Under the pieces are notes generated by a model, which did not search any database, was not told the origin of the DNA, and worked only from the letters and a program-made list of their open reading frames with translations. A DNA stretch of 64,000 nt from Spisula solida (Eukaryota; Mollusca; Bivalvia; Venerida; Mactridae), in the NCBI GenBank assembly GCA_947247005.1, contig OX365955.1, positions 40,775,822 to 40,839,821 on the forward strand. Reading direction: 5' to 3'. The translations under genes and the position numbers were made by a program. The number at the start of each line of letters is the position of its first letter. Position 1 is the stretch's first letter. Positions 11,606-23,477 of this stretch are shown here, piece after piece.

Positions 11606-11964
11606 AAAATTACTTATATAATGTTTACAAATGATTTAAACGATTAAATGTTCGTGGATAAATTCAGCATGAACATTAATCAAGATGATTTTTTCGCTTA
11701 CGTTTCGTGTTATAGATGATGTCTTGGGAGGCAACTTTTAAGCCTTATTGTATGTGATGTTTCTGTTGACAGCAATATAAAAGTCAGGTTTGGACACTCG
11801 GTGTCATGTTCTGAGAAAGCAATATTTCTTTTAATAATTTTTTTTTCAATATTATGTGTCAAGGCTCGCCAATAGTTCATTAAATTCATTGATTTTGCAT
11901 CCGTTCTTTTCAATCATGTACTACCTGATTCTTTGTCTACAAGTTAGTATTTACATTCGATCGC

Positions 11965-12300
11965 AGCTAGAGCATTCATCCTGTCGAAACTAGGTAATTA
12001 AGCTAGGGTATTCAGCTTGTTGAAACTAGGTCACTCAGCTAGGGCATTTAGCTTGTTGAAATTTAGGTCATTCAGCCAGGCAATTTAGCTTGTTAAAACT
12101 AGGCCATCCAGCTAGGGCATTTAGCTTGTTGAAACTAGGTCATTCAGCTTGTTGAAATGAATGCCATTCAACCAGGCTATTCAGCTTGTTGAAACTAGGC
12201 CATTCTGCTAGGGTATTCAGCTTGTTGAAACTAGGCCATTCTGCTAGGGTATTTAGCTTGTTGAAACTAGGTCGTTTAACTAGGGTATTTAGCTTTTTTA
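11965..12300. repeat. 36-bp minisatellite, about 9 units
   Basis: The unit is built from AACTAGGTCATTCAGCTAGG and GCATTTAGCTTGTTGA, with alternating half-units missing in places. Degenerate remnants continue to about 12420. Confidence 0.85.
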
Positions 12301-12504
12301 TTACTGTTATTCTTTATCTTTTTAGGGCTTCAGACGGCTAAAACTAGGTATTTCAGCCTTTTTACTGTTGAAACAATGTCATTTAGCTAGGGCATTCAGC
12401 TATTTGATTACTGCAGCTAGATAATTCACATTTTAGACAGCTGAGACTTGGAAAATTCATTTTCTCGTTCAGTTACAGTATGTGTTGGGGATTGTACCTT
12501 GTAT

Positions 12505-12555
12505 TATGTGGTATGTGATGTTTGTATTGTTTTCTGTGCTCGGCTGGTTCAATTT
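12505..12555 (-). repeat. Reverse fragment of the 53-bp minisatellite unit
   Basis: Read on the minus strand, 12530-12552 contains AACCAGCCGAGCACAGAAAA, the core of the 16905-17960 unit. The preceding ATTGTACC and TATGTG blocks also fit. It is a single degenerate unit. Confidence 0.55.
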
Positions 12556-13170
12556 TTCTATTATCTTTTTTCTATATTCATGGACGACATTTACGTAGAC
12601 AATGTCACAGAAAAACACCAAATGTCTTACCCGGTAATAGAACTTTGATCATTCCGGTTGACAATCTATAATCTCATGACCAACTGCAACTGACGGACAG
12701 GCTTATCAATGATTCTTTTGTAAACATCTCGTACATAACTCTTGTAGTTGGATAATCAGCCGAATAAATAACCTGGTTCGAAATTGATGCTTCTCATGTG
12801 TCATTATCATGTTTAGTTCTAACACATCGAATACATATAATCGCTTGTCGTGAGCAATTTTATGGCATGATAAACACAGTCTTAGGGCTTTTTCCGGAAT
12901 TAAACGAAATGAGGGAACGCGTACTTTTCTTTGTCGTATCATAATTAATTGGCCACTTGTCTGTCAAATTGTCATTTGCACTTTTGCGGCTACTCCGATC
13001 TTCCCCTTTTCAATCGATCTCTCTTCCGCTTGACAGAACACATTGTAATTCCCCAGTAAAGAGTTATGAAGAAAATATAAGTACAAGTTTTATGTGGTGG
13101 TCAAAACATATGCTAGAAGAAAACGTACGAAATAGTGTTAAAATTTCGTTCAGAACATCTAATACTTTCG
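12556..13170. other. No gene seen
   Basis: Several overlapping short ORFs (up to 96 codons, partly inside the next MITE) lack recognisable motifs and are treated as chance. Confidence 0.4.
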
Positions 13171-13173
13171 TAG

Positions 13174-13481
13174 TGGTAGGGTGACTATTGCCAAAAAAGT
13201 CTTCTATTTTAAGAGTAGGTAGGACCTCTCTGTTAACAAGACATGTAATATACCAAAATGTTCGGTATAGTCTGTAGTATCTGGGACTGCCGGCATAAAT
13301 TGCCAAATGTGGTGGCGTTCCGAGAAATCCAAGATGGCGTTCATACACATCCATGAATGCATAATTTTATGCCGGCAGTCCCAGATACTTCCGACTATAC
13401 CGAACATTTTGGTATATGACATGTCTTGTTAACAGAGCGGTCCTACCCCAACTTTTTTTCCCTGAGATTGTCACCCTACCA
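13174..13481. mobile_element. Palindromic MITE with long inverted repeats (308 bp)
   Basis: The ends are TGGTAGGGTGAC and its reverse complement. Long arms share CTCTGTTAACAAGACATG, ACCAAAATGTTCGG and CTGGGACTGCCGGCATAA. The trinucleotide TAG lies directly outside on both sides (13171-13173 and 13482-13484), a possible 3-bp target duplication. The whole element could fold into one hairpin. Confidence 0.82.
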
Positions 13482-13934
13482 TAGGGAGTTCTGACGTCGC
13501 CGTCACTTTACGCCCACTACGTGTTAGATCACTAGCGATTTTCCCAAACATTTTTTAATATGGCATTATGTACAATCATACATTCTAGCAATTGACATGA
13601 CATGATCACAAATTGACCATTGAATCTCACGATCCACTTCATTAGTGTTTCTTTCTTTAAATTGAATATTGTATTGACACTATTTTGTCGGACGCCATTT
13701 TTTCTATCACGGAACGGTAACTCGTGCGTAACGTAACATATAACAACACACTCGGTGTATGACGTCACTATTAGTAAGGCGTGTCTTAGGGGACCCTAAA
13801 GACTAATTTCCATTACATTACTATTGCTGACATGAAAATTGAGGGTTTGATTTGCGTGCAAACGATGAAAACACCACAAAATGCCCCGCCTAGACGTATT
13901 TTAGATTATCTTAGTAATCTTAGATTTTAGCATG

Positions 13935-14090
13935 TTGCTGAAATTTGACGACTCTGACGACGCTCGTACAGACATCAACGAGCTCCGTACGCGTAGCTGG
14001 TTTCAAGTGGAATTTTGACGAACTCTGACGACGCTCGTACAGACATCAACGAGCTCCGTACGAGTAGCTGGTTTAATGTGGAATTTTGAA
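13935..14090. repeat. Two-copy direct duplication, about 75 bp each
   Basis: The block CTGACGACGCTCGTACAGAC, followed by ATCAACGAGCTCCGTACG and GTAGCTGGTTT, occurs twice head to tail with few differences. Confidence 0.85.
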
Positions 14091-14095
14091 AAACG

Positions 14096-14659
14096 CCTGT
14101 ACGGACTTATGTTTGTCAGTGTGTTTGTGTTGGGCATTGTTACGTATGCTTATGGACTGTGATTTGTTGCGTTCTTGTGTGTTCCCTTTTCTGCCTTTCA
14201 TGTCCCGCCCCTTCTTATGAGTGTTGCGTTCCTTGACCGTTTTTTCATCGTATTTTTTATTTGGTTTGAACACTAATAACGTAAACTGAGATGGAAGAAT
14301 TGCGCGGCAAGCCACTTTAATATTTCCACAAAAAATCTGATAAAGTGTTTTCCTTATATTGGTGCCCTGGCGTGGATGTATTTAATTAAAAATCATATAT
14401 AGACATACAGTTCAGGTCATTGGATTATAACAATTTGCGATTTCAAACGTTGATTGATCGACAGTTTGTATTGCACTAGTGGTAACTTGTCTCCTTACAA
14501 TGTCTGAATAAAACACGTGGACTGTGTATTATTACTCAGGAAGCGATAACCGATACTCATTGAATATGATTCGATGGATATTTCAATTCAAAATCCAATA
14601 ACCTTTGCGGCCAATAGGGACAACATACTGACACGTTCACAGACCGTTCAAATATATAT
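14096..14659. other. No gene seen
   Basis: An 80-codon reverse ORF here (14073-14315) has no recognisable domain and is not supported as a gene. Confidence 0.4.
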
Positions 14660-14667
14660 AGTACGAA

Positions 14668-14905
14668 TATATTGACCTGCTCCTAATCTTGATGCATGAA
14701 AATATTACAAAGTTCTTGCGTTGAATATATCAATTTCCGCGAGCAATTCCCGCAATATCAGTCCTTTAGATTTGTGTTTGTAATAAACACACAACGAGCG
14801 TCTTTGTGATACTCCCCACTTATGAAAACATACACCGGGGGTTATAAATATAGAGAATATATCGGCTGTTCAAGTATGCTAGTAGAAGGCCGAGGGTCAG
14901 GTTAA
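14668..14905 (-). mobile_element. MITE copy, same family as 35451-35690
   Basis: It matches the family through GACCTGCTCCTAATCTTGAT, TATTACAAAGTTCTTGCG, TTATGAAAACATACACCGGG, ATATCGGCTGTT and TATGCTAGTAGAAGG. It is more diverged than the other copies and its terminal inverted repeats are degraded. Confidence 0.7.
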
Positions 14906-14909
14906 AATA

Positions 14910-16869
14910 TACGTCTGTAATGTCGCGATGAAGATAGTATCATGAAAATGGAAAGCTTCATGAATGTTTGCGTTTATTTTGTCAACTGCGACACCATCCT
15001 ATTGATCTATGAAATGTTTCATCCTTTTTTAAAATTGCCCGAAGACCGATAACATAGGAAAGTGCTACGTAGCGCTACCACTGGTGGTAATCCATGCCTT
15101 CTTTATTCAATCGGAACGGTCCGTACGGCATTTATACGGGATAAAATACCTCTGGGGTGTATCAAGTGTATGAATCTAGCAGCTTTCTTTTTTAAATCCT
15201 ACGCAGAAGAAAATGGGCCGAAGAAATTGACAGTAACTTATCAGCAGCGGAAATATTAAAAGATGTTTTATTGATTAAACAATACAATTTCGCTACACTC
15301 CTTGAGCATAACACGCAGCTACGCAGCTCTTGCTTGATGGACGTGTATTCCATTGAAGCACTATTTTAATCTGTCATGATGACGTCATGGCAAAAGACGT
15401 TGAAAAATGGCGACGTTCTATTTACACCCGAGAGATGATTCGTAGAGATTGTCCGAGGTGTCCCGATTGTTCTTTATTTAATATAACGGGAGGTAACTGA
15501 ATAAAGGCGCTCGGTAGCACTTTGTTTAGGCACGGATCCCGTTCCCTCTAGGGTACAAATGTCTGAAAAACAATGTTTATAAAAGGTAACAAACGGTAAA
15601 TCAAATTATAAAGGCATCTTATTGTTAAAAAACTAGGTAAATTGTAAACAGTTCTTTCCGATATATTTTGTGTTCGGCTACCTTGTTATACTATTTTAGA
15701 TAATCAGTTTCATGTGCGTTTCTTTTTGTACTCAGTGTATATGCATTTATGAAAGATAACTGTTAGCTAGTTAGTTTTAATATAAGAAACAAAGCACGAA
15801 CTGTGCCTGTGTCGGTGTTTGTAGACTTCATAGATTCAATCAAATAGACACAAAACTATTGATAGAGTTTCGTGACACATGGGAGTAAAAGTGCTGCTTT
15901 GTTGCGTTCATCTATCTGGACCTGTGTACGACACACTAATTGTTTCTATTGATGTCCAATAGTGTTGAAGCAATCGGCTGTTTGTTATCGCTTATTATAG
16001 CATAAAAGCTGCTGTTTTTCCCATACGTGAACGGGACAAAAACCATGGGTAAATATAACGATTCCACGCGCTGTTGGTGACCGGTTTTTAAGTTTGCACA
16101 ATACAGGGTCCTGCCCACAACAATAACTGATTAGAGCATCATATGAGCTTCAACTTCAACTTCAACATTTTAATTCCCTCTATATTAGAGGATATTGAAT
16201 ACATTTATGTACAAATAGTATTAAACAATCAATCAATGATTACAATGAAAACAATACAATATATACAGTGAATATGCAGGCAAGACAAGATGCATTCGTC
16301 ATGCCGTCAGAGAATGTCTATAAATAAACTTAATTAAAGAACAAAAATAGCGTTGTATAATGTCTAATAAAGCCTTCCAATGATAATGACGTCACGTCTT
16401 GCAGATATTCCAATTACGACGTCATGCAGGTAAACAAATAATTCTGCAAAGTAACCCCTATAATTGCGCGTTTAAATCATGTTTGAATCGAAATAAGCCG
16501 TAGAATACCTTTTGTTAGCTCCAGTTCAAAATGTCGTTCTGGTTTTTGTGTTAACCACTCGGGCCTTCGTGGTTAATTCTTCATTCCCGTCGGAACTTCA
16601 AACATTTGTTTAACAGCCAGTTTACTATGGTTGTATATTTTATTTCTTAAATACAAACGCATAAATAGTACATGTTATAATAAAAGCATTGATTTCCGCG
16701 TTTTTACAACTGCTGAGTTCGTCGGGAGCTTTGGTGACCTCGCCCTTAGGGCTAAGACACCAACCGTCAATCGGGGCTCTGCAGATGTTACAACATGAAA
16801 AAGGCATGCGCTAACTCTATATTTGATTCTCCTTATTAATTAACAGATTTTCTGAACTAATATAAAAAA
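14910..16869. other. Two kilobases without recognisable genes
   Basis: Scattered ORFs of 60-65 codons show no domain and no splice-supported structure. CTTCAACTTCAACTTCAAC near 16148 is a short microsatellite. No transposon ends were recognised. Confidence 0.4.
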
Positions 16870-17990
16870 GATAATATTACGTCTGACAGGAAAGGCAGCA
16901 CTCAACTTAACCAGCCGAGCACAGAAAACATTAAAAATTCACAAGGCACAATGCCCAACTGAACCAGCCGAGCACAGAAAACATTAAACACATACAAGGC
17001 ACAATGCCCAACTGAACCAACGGAGCACAGAAAACATTAAACACACACATGGCACAATGCCCACTAAACCAACCGAGCACAGAAAACATTAAACACATAC
17101 ATGGCACAATGCCCACTAAACCAACCGAGCACAGAAAACATTAAACACACACATGGCACAATGCCCACTAAACCAACCGAGCACAGAAAACATTAAACTC
17201 ATACATGGCACAATGCTTAACTGAACCAACCGAGCACAGAAAACATTTAACACATACATGGCACAATGCTTAACTGAACCAACCGAGCACAGAAAACATT
17301 AAACACATACATGGCACAATGCTTAACTGAACCAACCGAGCACAGAAAACATTTAACACATACATGGCACAATGCTTAACTGAACCAACCGAGCACAGAA
17401 AACATTAAACACATACATGGCACAATGCTTAACTGAACCAGCCGAGCACAGAAAATATTAAACACATAAATGGCACAATGCCCAACTGAACCAACCGAGC
17501 ACAGAAAACATTAAACACATACATGGCACAATGCTTAACTGAACCAGCCGAGCACAGAAAATATTAAACACATAAATGGCACAATGCCCAACTGAACCAA
17601 CCGAGCACAGAAAACATTTAACACATAAATGGCACAATGCCCAACTGAACCAACCGAGCACAGAAAACATTTAACACATAAATGGCACAATGCCCAACTG
17701 AACCAACCGAGCACAGAAAACATTAAACTCATACATGGCACAATGCCCAACTGAACCAACCGAGCACAGAAAACATTAAACTCATACATGGCACAATGCT
17801 TAACTGAACCAACCGAGCACAGAAAACATTAAACACATACATGGCACAATGCCCAACTGAACCAACCGAGCACAAAACATTAAACACATACATGGCACAA
17901 TGCTTAACTGAACCAACCGAGCACAGAAAACATTAAACACATACATGGCACAATGCCAAACTAAACAAGCAAAGGATCCGCCTAAGTCTA
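16870..17990 (+). mobile_element. Dispersed element carrying a 53-bp minisatellite, about 20 units
   Basis: The left flank (GTCTGACAGGAAAGGCAGCA) and right flank (GGCACAATGCC, AACTAAACAAG, GGATCC) match the one-unit copy at 9671-9795. Between them about 20 units of 53 bp run head to tail from 16905 to 17960. Each contains ACCAACCGAGCACAGAAAAC and GGCACAATGC. Variation is mainly TTAACTG versus CCAACTG and CATACATGG versus CATAAATGG. Unit number differs between loci (1, about 20, about 2), as in bivalve elements that carry internal tandem repeats. Reverse-strand ORFs through it are repeat artefacts. Confidence 0.85.
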
Positions 17991-18185
17991 AGTAGTGGAC
18001 CAAAAAAGAGTTTAACTGTATCATTGTTTTGTCGAGGTTTTAATGTCTGATAAAATACCCGGATAACTAATATGACTGAACTTGTTACTTGGATAATTAG
18101 ACAACACTTGTTCGACAATTCGAAGGAAACGACACAAAATATGAAGGCATATTATCACATAATGGTCGTTGACACCTTTTATCGT
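17991..18185. other. No feature seen
   Basis: Short unique spacer between the minisatellite element and a SINE. Confidence 0.3.
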
Positions 18186-18187
18186 AG

Positions 18188-18345
18188 GTCGATTGTGAAG
18201 TCCTAACGACTTATATCAATCACTCTCGGTACCTCATTCATGATGGAATCCATCACAACGAGGGTTTGAGTTAGCACTTTAATGACGATAAAAGACGTAA
18301 TGTCTGGAGAGTGATGCTGTGATTACTCTGACGCAACGAAATGGT
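18188..18345 (-). mobile_element. SINE body fragment, same family as 62660-62865
   Basis: Read on the minus strand it shares TTGCGTCA, then CCCTCGTTGTGATGGA, ATGAATGAGGT and CGAGAGTGAT with the copy near 62.7 kb, in the same order and spacing. No clear tRNA-like head is visible in this copy. Confidence 0.6.
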
Positions 18346-18650
18346 ATGCCAACTATTTTGTTTTAGTTTTCAATCTTTCATTTATTTATCACATGACCCG
18401 CGGTCCAGGAGTGCCGTAAAGCCGTGCCGTAAATATCGTTCGGCACTCCGACACTGTGCAATAAATATTTAAATTAGCTTGACGTGACGTTAGCCAATCC
18501 ATGCATTGATCCGCCAATGACGTCAGGATAATATCAACGTCGCCATGACGTCGCTCATTGTACCGCTGAATTTAGGCTGAAACATATACAGCGTACATCA
18601 TCCTTTTGATCAATAATGAGCGTTTCTAAGGTTATGTGATCAATAGAATC

Positions 18651-18957
18651 TTACATTCGTGCTCATTACAAACGAGTTTTATTAAACTCGTCGACAAAAA
18701 CAATATGACACTCTGCAAAGCCTCGTGTCATATCATTTTGTCCACTCGTTTCATAAAACTCGTATGTAATTTGCATATATGAGGCCCCAAACAGTGTCCG
18801 CCAATTAAAATTTAATTGCACACGACACATACATAAACAGTTATATTTGGTATTATACTTAACGGTGTACTTTCACTTGATAAGATGGACTAGTTTATTT
18901 GTCAAAGCCTCGTTTACCACTCGTTTAATAAAACTCGTATGTAATGAGCACCCAAGA
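18651..18957. mobile_element. Fold-back element with CTCGTTTAATAAA-type arms
   Basis: It begins TTACATTCGTGCTCATTACA and ends with GTATGTAATGAGCAC. Internally, ACGAGTTTTATTAAACTCG recurs inverted. A related 140-bp element at 47899-48034 shares TTACATTCGTG, TTTATTAAACTCGT and the GCCTCG... centre. Confidence 0.65.
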
Positions 18958-19007
18958 GCCTCTATATACTACACGTGTGACGTTCACATGTCGCTTTCTC
19001 TACTTAA

Positions 19008-19546
19008 AGGTGCTGCCTCACAGATTTGGCTAAAAAATTTGTATATCGTGATTTTCCAACCTAAGCAAGTATTGATGTAATAGAAAGCCATTGACGGTTC
19101 CCTTACGAAATATTTGGTGCAAATAAGCATTTTTAACCACTCTCGATATCGCCCACTGAGTTTTTTTTTCTTGAAAAAAGTGCTAAGTTTCCTTCTAACA
19201 TGCTTTGTAAATTATGTAATTCACATGTGATTGAACTGTAACATCAACAAACTACAGCGTAAACATCAGTGAGGTATTCGGTTCGTTTTTCCATTCGTTT
19301 TCATCAAATGCGAACAAATTTCAGGCAATTTAAGTAATAGTAGTGTTAATTCTATAGGGTATTAATACCCTATAGACTTTTTGTTATAAAAATATTAAAT
19401 AACTACAAAATGCCGAAGTTTCTCAAGTTATTTTAGATGTCAGTGTAGTTGTTTATGGGATATACAGCCAACTATACAAAAAATACGCGAATATTTGACA
19501 ATTTTATTTTATTTTTGCAATAACACCAATATGTGTGGTAGTCCCT
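19008..19546 (+). mobile_element. 539-bp TTAA-flanked MITE, copy A
   Basis: TTAA at 19004-19007 and 19547-19550 flanks an element beginning AGGTGCTGCCTCACAGAT and ending with a degenerate inverted repeat, GTGTGGTAGTCCCT. A second copy of the same length, roughly 80 percent identical by eye, is at 49519-50057. Both contain the inner palindrome TAGGGTATTAATACCCTA. The TTAA target suggests piggyBac or Kolobok. No transposase is present. Confidence 0.88.
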
Positions 19547-19550
19547 TTAA

Positions 19551-20362
19551 TGACGTCATTATTTGCCGTTAATGATGAGGTTATTTTTAGCATCGAATCC
19601 GTTTTTCAACGGAAAGATGTCTATTATGTTCATGTTATTGGTTTAATATGATACAAAGAATCTAATGCTCGTTGTCAATTGATATAAACTTAATTAGAAA
19701 TTAATATAAGTTTATATCAATTGTCAACTCCTTATAGATCCTCTTTAAAATAATTTTATTAGCGCTCTATTTCATTTTATAGCGATATGAGTGCATGCGA
19801 CATTCCATTATAAACAATACAATTATCTTGTGTTCGGCTTCTCCAAAATTGAGTTAGAGGAATTACTATCCACATACAGTTTCGTGTAATCATACATTTA
19901 TAGTATTTACTCTGGTGGAAATCTCCAACAGATTGGGCTGCATGCACTTTCAATAGAAATGGTAACGCTTGTGTCTACCTAAGATTGCATACTACAGATG
20001 TATGAGAACCAATATGGTTACCCTGAACTAAATGTAAATTATCTTTATTTACAAACTCGGCACATACGTGCCTGTGGTAATAAAACACAAAACAGCACAC
20101 ATACATTCAATACATACATACTCTCATACATGCAAGAACATTCATATCAATACATACATACAAAAAGAACAAAGAAACAAACAAAATTACATGGTGGTCG
20201 GTAAATACAATTAAATACCATGGGTTATATATAAAAAGAAGACATTTTAGTTAACTGATTAAGATTTTTCAACTGATCATTTCTGACAGAAAATGCTCCT
20301 CTTTGGCCAATGATATTGAGAGTAAGCGTTACCATTTCTATCAAAATTGCAATACAGTACAT
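19551..20362. other. No gene seen
   Basis: TTGATATAAACTTAATTAG and its near reverse complement at 19677-19727 form a local hairpin. AATAGAAATGGTAACGCTT (19950) is inverted near 20323. No coding region is supported. Confidence 0.4.
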
Positions 20363-20463
20363 TCCTGTGATCTTCACAGATCTATACCATAGATCTACTA
20401 CATTAAACAACAAACACTTTATAACTTATTATATAGTATAATTGTAATAAGCACTTGGGCAAG
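20363..20463 (+). repeat. Direct repeat A, first copy (about 100 bp)
   Basis: A block beginning TCCTGTGATCTTCACAGATC and ending GCACTTGGGCAAGCT is repeated almost without change at 20819-20921. The two copies are about 455 bp apart. Confidence 0.9.
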
Positions 20464-20635
20464 CTTGCTTACTTTCTATTATCAATACATTCATCATTCT
20501 ATCAGCAACAGTTCATCTCATAAATATGCATACACATTAATATACCAACATCATCTCATATAAATAAAGTACATGTAACAAATTTATAGCACATAACACG
20601 CATCTTTCCCCATTTTTAGGAACTAAATATCATAC

Positions 20636-20818
20636 GTCTTGTAAGCTCTAAGTGCCCAAGGCTGAATGACCACATACCTTCAATCACTGCGCACGACAAC
20701 TCGTGCGCTATGGTTACCAACATAACAAGTCCTGATTCGTGCAATCAGAAGATCGAAACCAATCACAGGAAAGCATTTTCCGTCTTATGCGCTTCGCTTA
20801 ACCGACAGAAAATAAATT
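20636..20818 (+). repeat. Direct repeat B, first copy (about 185 bp)
   Basis: Shares TACGTCTTGTAAGCTCTAAG through ACCGACAGAAAATAAAT with 22064-22250 at very high identity. It is followed immediately by the second copy of repeat A. Confidence 0.9.
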
Positions 20819-20921
20819 TCCTGTGATCTTCACAGATCTATACCATAGATCTACTACATTAAACAACAAACACTTTATAACTTATTATATAGTATAATTG
20901 TAATAAGCACTTGGGCAAGCT
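20819..20921 (+). repeat. Direct repeat A, second copy
   Basis: Same block as 20363-20463. Its junction with repeat B is at AAATAAAT followed by TTCCTGTGATC, which may mark a recombination point. Confidence 0.9.
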
Positions 20922-22063
20922 GAACCTAAAAGAACGGGAAAACCATACGTGCGTGCTATAAACAGTAACAATCAAATACTAAAATCGATTTTTAAATTGT
21001 TCATTGTGAAATATCATAATAAAAGACATTTCACATAACCACCGTATGCATATTCATAGCAACACTTGTTGTGTCTCTTAAATTCGCATTGTCATGTGTA
21101 AATTACGAAACATCAAGAATCAACATGTTCAAAAGTTAATATTGTTTTAAATTGTTTCACTTTCGAAGTTGAATACAATATCTGAACGTATAGAGTTTCA
21201 GCACATTAATCATTTGTTAGTTCGCAGCATTCACAAAAGGTTCTTCATAGAAAACCGATGTAAAAAGTAACGTACACATTGATCACTAACACTGAATCTC
21301 GGGGGTTTTCATATCAAACCAAACACGTATCCATTTGATTTCGTCGTAAAACTGAGTGAATTAGAATTACACATATAGAAGAAAAAGAATTGCTCATGAT
21401 CAGAATGATATCCTCTTCACCCACAATTACCTCAGGTCCACTTACTACACAATAAAAACCACTGTTGTCACTTAGGTGGTGCTGTCTGTGCGAGCGTCCT
21501 TCAGTAATTCCGCGATCCGAGGTATTTAAATGCAAACATTTCTTACAATTAAGTAAAAAGCCAATCAAGCTAGATGTGTAAAACTACCGAGACTTTAAAC
21601 AGATTTCTTTGCACGAAATATTCGTGCGTAAATCAATACCATAACTATCAAAACAATTAAACACGTAAAATACTCATCTTCCATTCTGCAGTGCGGGTGT
21701 TTATTCATCTACATCGACTCGTTCTGCTTATGGAAATCGTCCAACACGGCCATGCAAAACTCTCGCTATACGAAGTGGTTTCTTGTCCACGTCTCATGGT
21801 AGGCATGCAATATCTGGCCCGAACGGGTTCTTCTGTAGAATTCTCCCCAACAGGATAAATGGAACGTTTGCACTGTCAGCACTCCATAGTCAAGTGCGTA
21901 GCTGTTTGTCAAACTGGCTGACTAAGACAGTCTCGAATTTCAACTGAATCGTCCATAATGTTAATCGAAACACTATTTTTACTGAGTCCAATTGTTCTAA
22001 CACTAAACATAACGTCTGCTGAATAACTGCGTTAGGTGTGGTCTCACTATCCACGAAACATTA
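20922..22063. other. No supported gene
   Basis: An 84-codon reverse ORF (21314-21568) and a G+C-richer stretch at 21690-21900 were examined on both strands. Neither shows a recognisable domain or a convincing exon structure. Confidence 0.35.
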
Positions 22064-22250
22064 TACGTCTTGTAAGCTCTAAGTGCCCAAAGCTGAATGA
22101 CCACATACCTTCAATCACTGCGCACGACAACTCGTGCGCTATGGTTACCAACATAACAAGTCCTGATTCGTGCAATCAGAAGATCTTAACCAATCACAGG
22201 AAAGCATTTTCCGTCTTATGCGCTTCGCTTAACCGACAGAAAATAAATAA
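22064..22250 (+). repeat. Direct repeat B, second copy
   Basis: Nearly identical to 20636-20818. The 108-codon ORF through it is not supported, because the other copy is not kept open. Confidence 0.9.
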
Positions 22251-22430
22251 ATGTTGTGTTTTTTTTGTTACAATCCATTTTTTATACAATGGTGATATTT
22301 TTTATACCTACTTACGTGACAAAAACAACCAAACAACCCCGGCGCTTAATAATATGAACTAAGGCTCAGTCTATTTTTAGCGGACTATGACAGGAGTATT
22401 TTAAAACATCATTAAAAAAAGAGAAAATTT

Positions 22431-22576
22431 ATGAGCTGCCGAATATCGCATTTTAAACAACTTTTGTTATTCTATTGGCAGCCATTTTTCAGTATCATTC
22501 TTTCAGTGCGGAATTGTAACACACATTTCCAAATCCATTAGTGAATTCGAACTCTGACCAAATCACGTGACATGTG
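22431..22576 (+). mobile_element. Interspersed repeat, reverse copy at 34262-34394
   Basis: The blocks ACTTTTGTTATTCTATTGGC, CCATTTTTCAGTATCATTC and CCATTAGTGAATTC, then ACTCTGACCAAA, are reverse-complemented in order at 34262-34394. Class unknown. Confidence 0.75.
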
Positions 22577-23362
22577 TTACCATAAAGCGGATCAATCCGC
22601 TATTACAGTACAGTTAGGATATGGTGAGAGTGACGTAGTCGATAATCATTGTCTAAACGAGTAGTGCGAAAATAACTTATGTTAGTTTAGTATTGAAATT
22701 ATAGCTGTCTGTATAAGCCTTTATAATTGGTTATGCACCGTAACAGTGGACTCGACCGCTGCATCACTCTATTCTTACCCTGACTGAACTATATCTCATA
22801 ATCTTTATTTTTGTATCATTTATATACATCTATACATGCATTAAACGAATTTTCAGTTATCACGCCTTTGTTGTAAATTAAGCACGTAGGCGTCGGCAAG
22901 TGTCTTTCAAGACCACTGCCTACACGTTCATTTCTGTATCCGTGATCCTATCTTACGAAACAATTAGACTGTAATTACCAGAGTTTTAAATGTCGAATAC
23001 AGATATAAGCGTTTGTTATGAGTTCATGATCTTAAATTGACAAATGTCAACTTTGTCGGATGTAGATAAATCCATTTGTAACATGTACATGATCTTTAGG
23101 TAACCTTTAAAGTTGAAGAGGCGGATTTTGAACGTGGTTTTGTGGTTAAGTCTGGTCCTCATAAACTGTATTCGTATGATTTATCAATTGTCATCGATAC
23201 GTGTATTTAACTTTTGCCTCTGTATACATCAGTTGAGAGTATGTATTTACGAATAATTTTATGCACGATGTTCAGAATGAAGTTATGAACATAGTTACAC
23301 AGATCTAAAGGTTCGAAAGTTGGTCATTTCCTCGTGGAAATTGATATTTTATGGGTAAAGCT
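22577..23362. other. No gene; possible SINE-head fragment
   Basis: AGTGGACTCGACCGCTGCATCA near 22747 resembles the reverse strand of 10169-10190 and may be a tRNA-related SINE fragment. Otherwise nothing is recognisable. Confidence 0.3.
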
Positions 23363-23475
23363 CACAGGTAACTGTATCATTAATAAACAGTACCTAAAAA
23401 AAAATGAAAAATGTTTTTTTGTTAAATTAAGAATTTTGTTTTAGGTACTGTTTATTAATGATACAGTTACCTGTG
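23363..23475. mobile_element. 113-bp fold-back miniature of the 6225-7300 family
   Basis: The element is an inverted repeat of about 40-bp arms, beginning CACAGGTAACTGTATCATTA and including AATAAACAGTACCTAAAA. A short A/T-rich loop separates the arms. The flanks GTAAAGCT (23355-23362) and GTATAGCT (23476-23483) are an 8-bp duplication with one mismatch. Its termini match those of 6225-7300. Confidence 0.88.
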
Positions 23476-23477
23476 GT

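Noticed and set aside
8370..12300. CRISPR-like arrays
   Set aside because: Repeats are contiguous with no unique spacers, and the window is clearly eukaryotic.
16931..18024. Several reverse ORFs with repeated CLMFSVLGWFS-type peptides
   Set aside because: Translation of the 53-bp minisatellite. Frames change every unit and no start or domain is conserved.
21690..21900. Possible exon in a G+C-richer stretch
   Set aside because: No frame gives a recognisable domain and no convincing splice-site pair was found.
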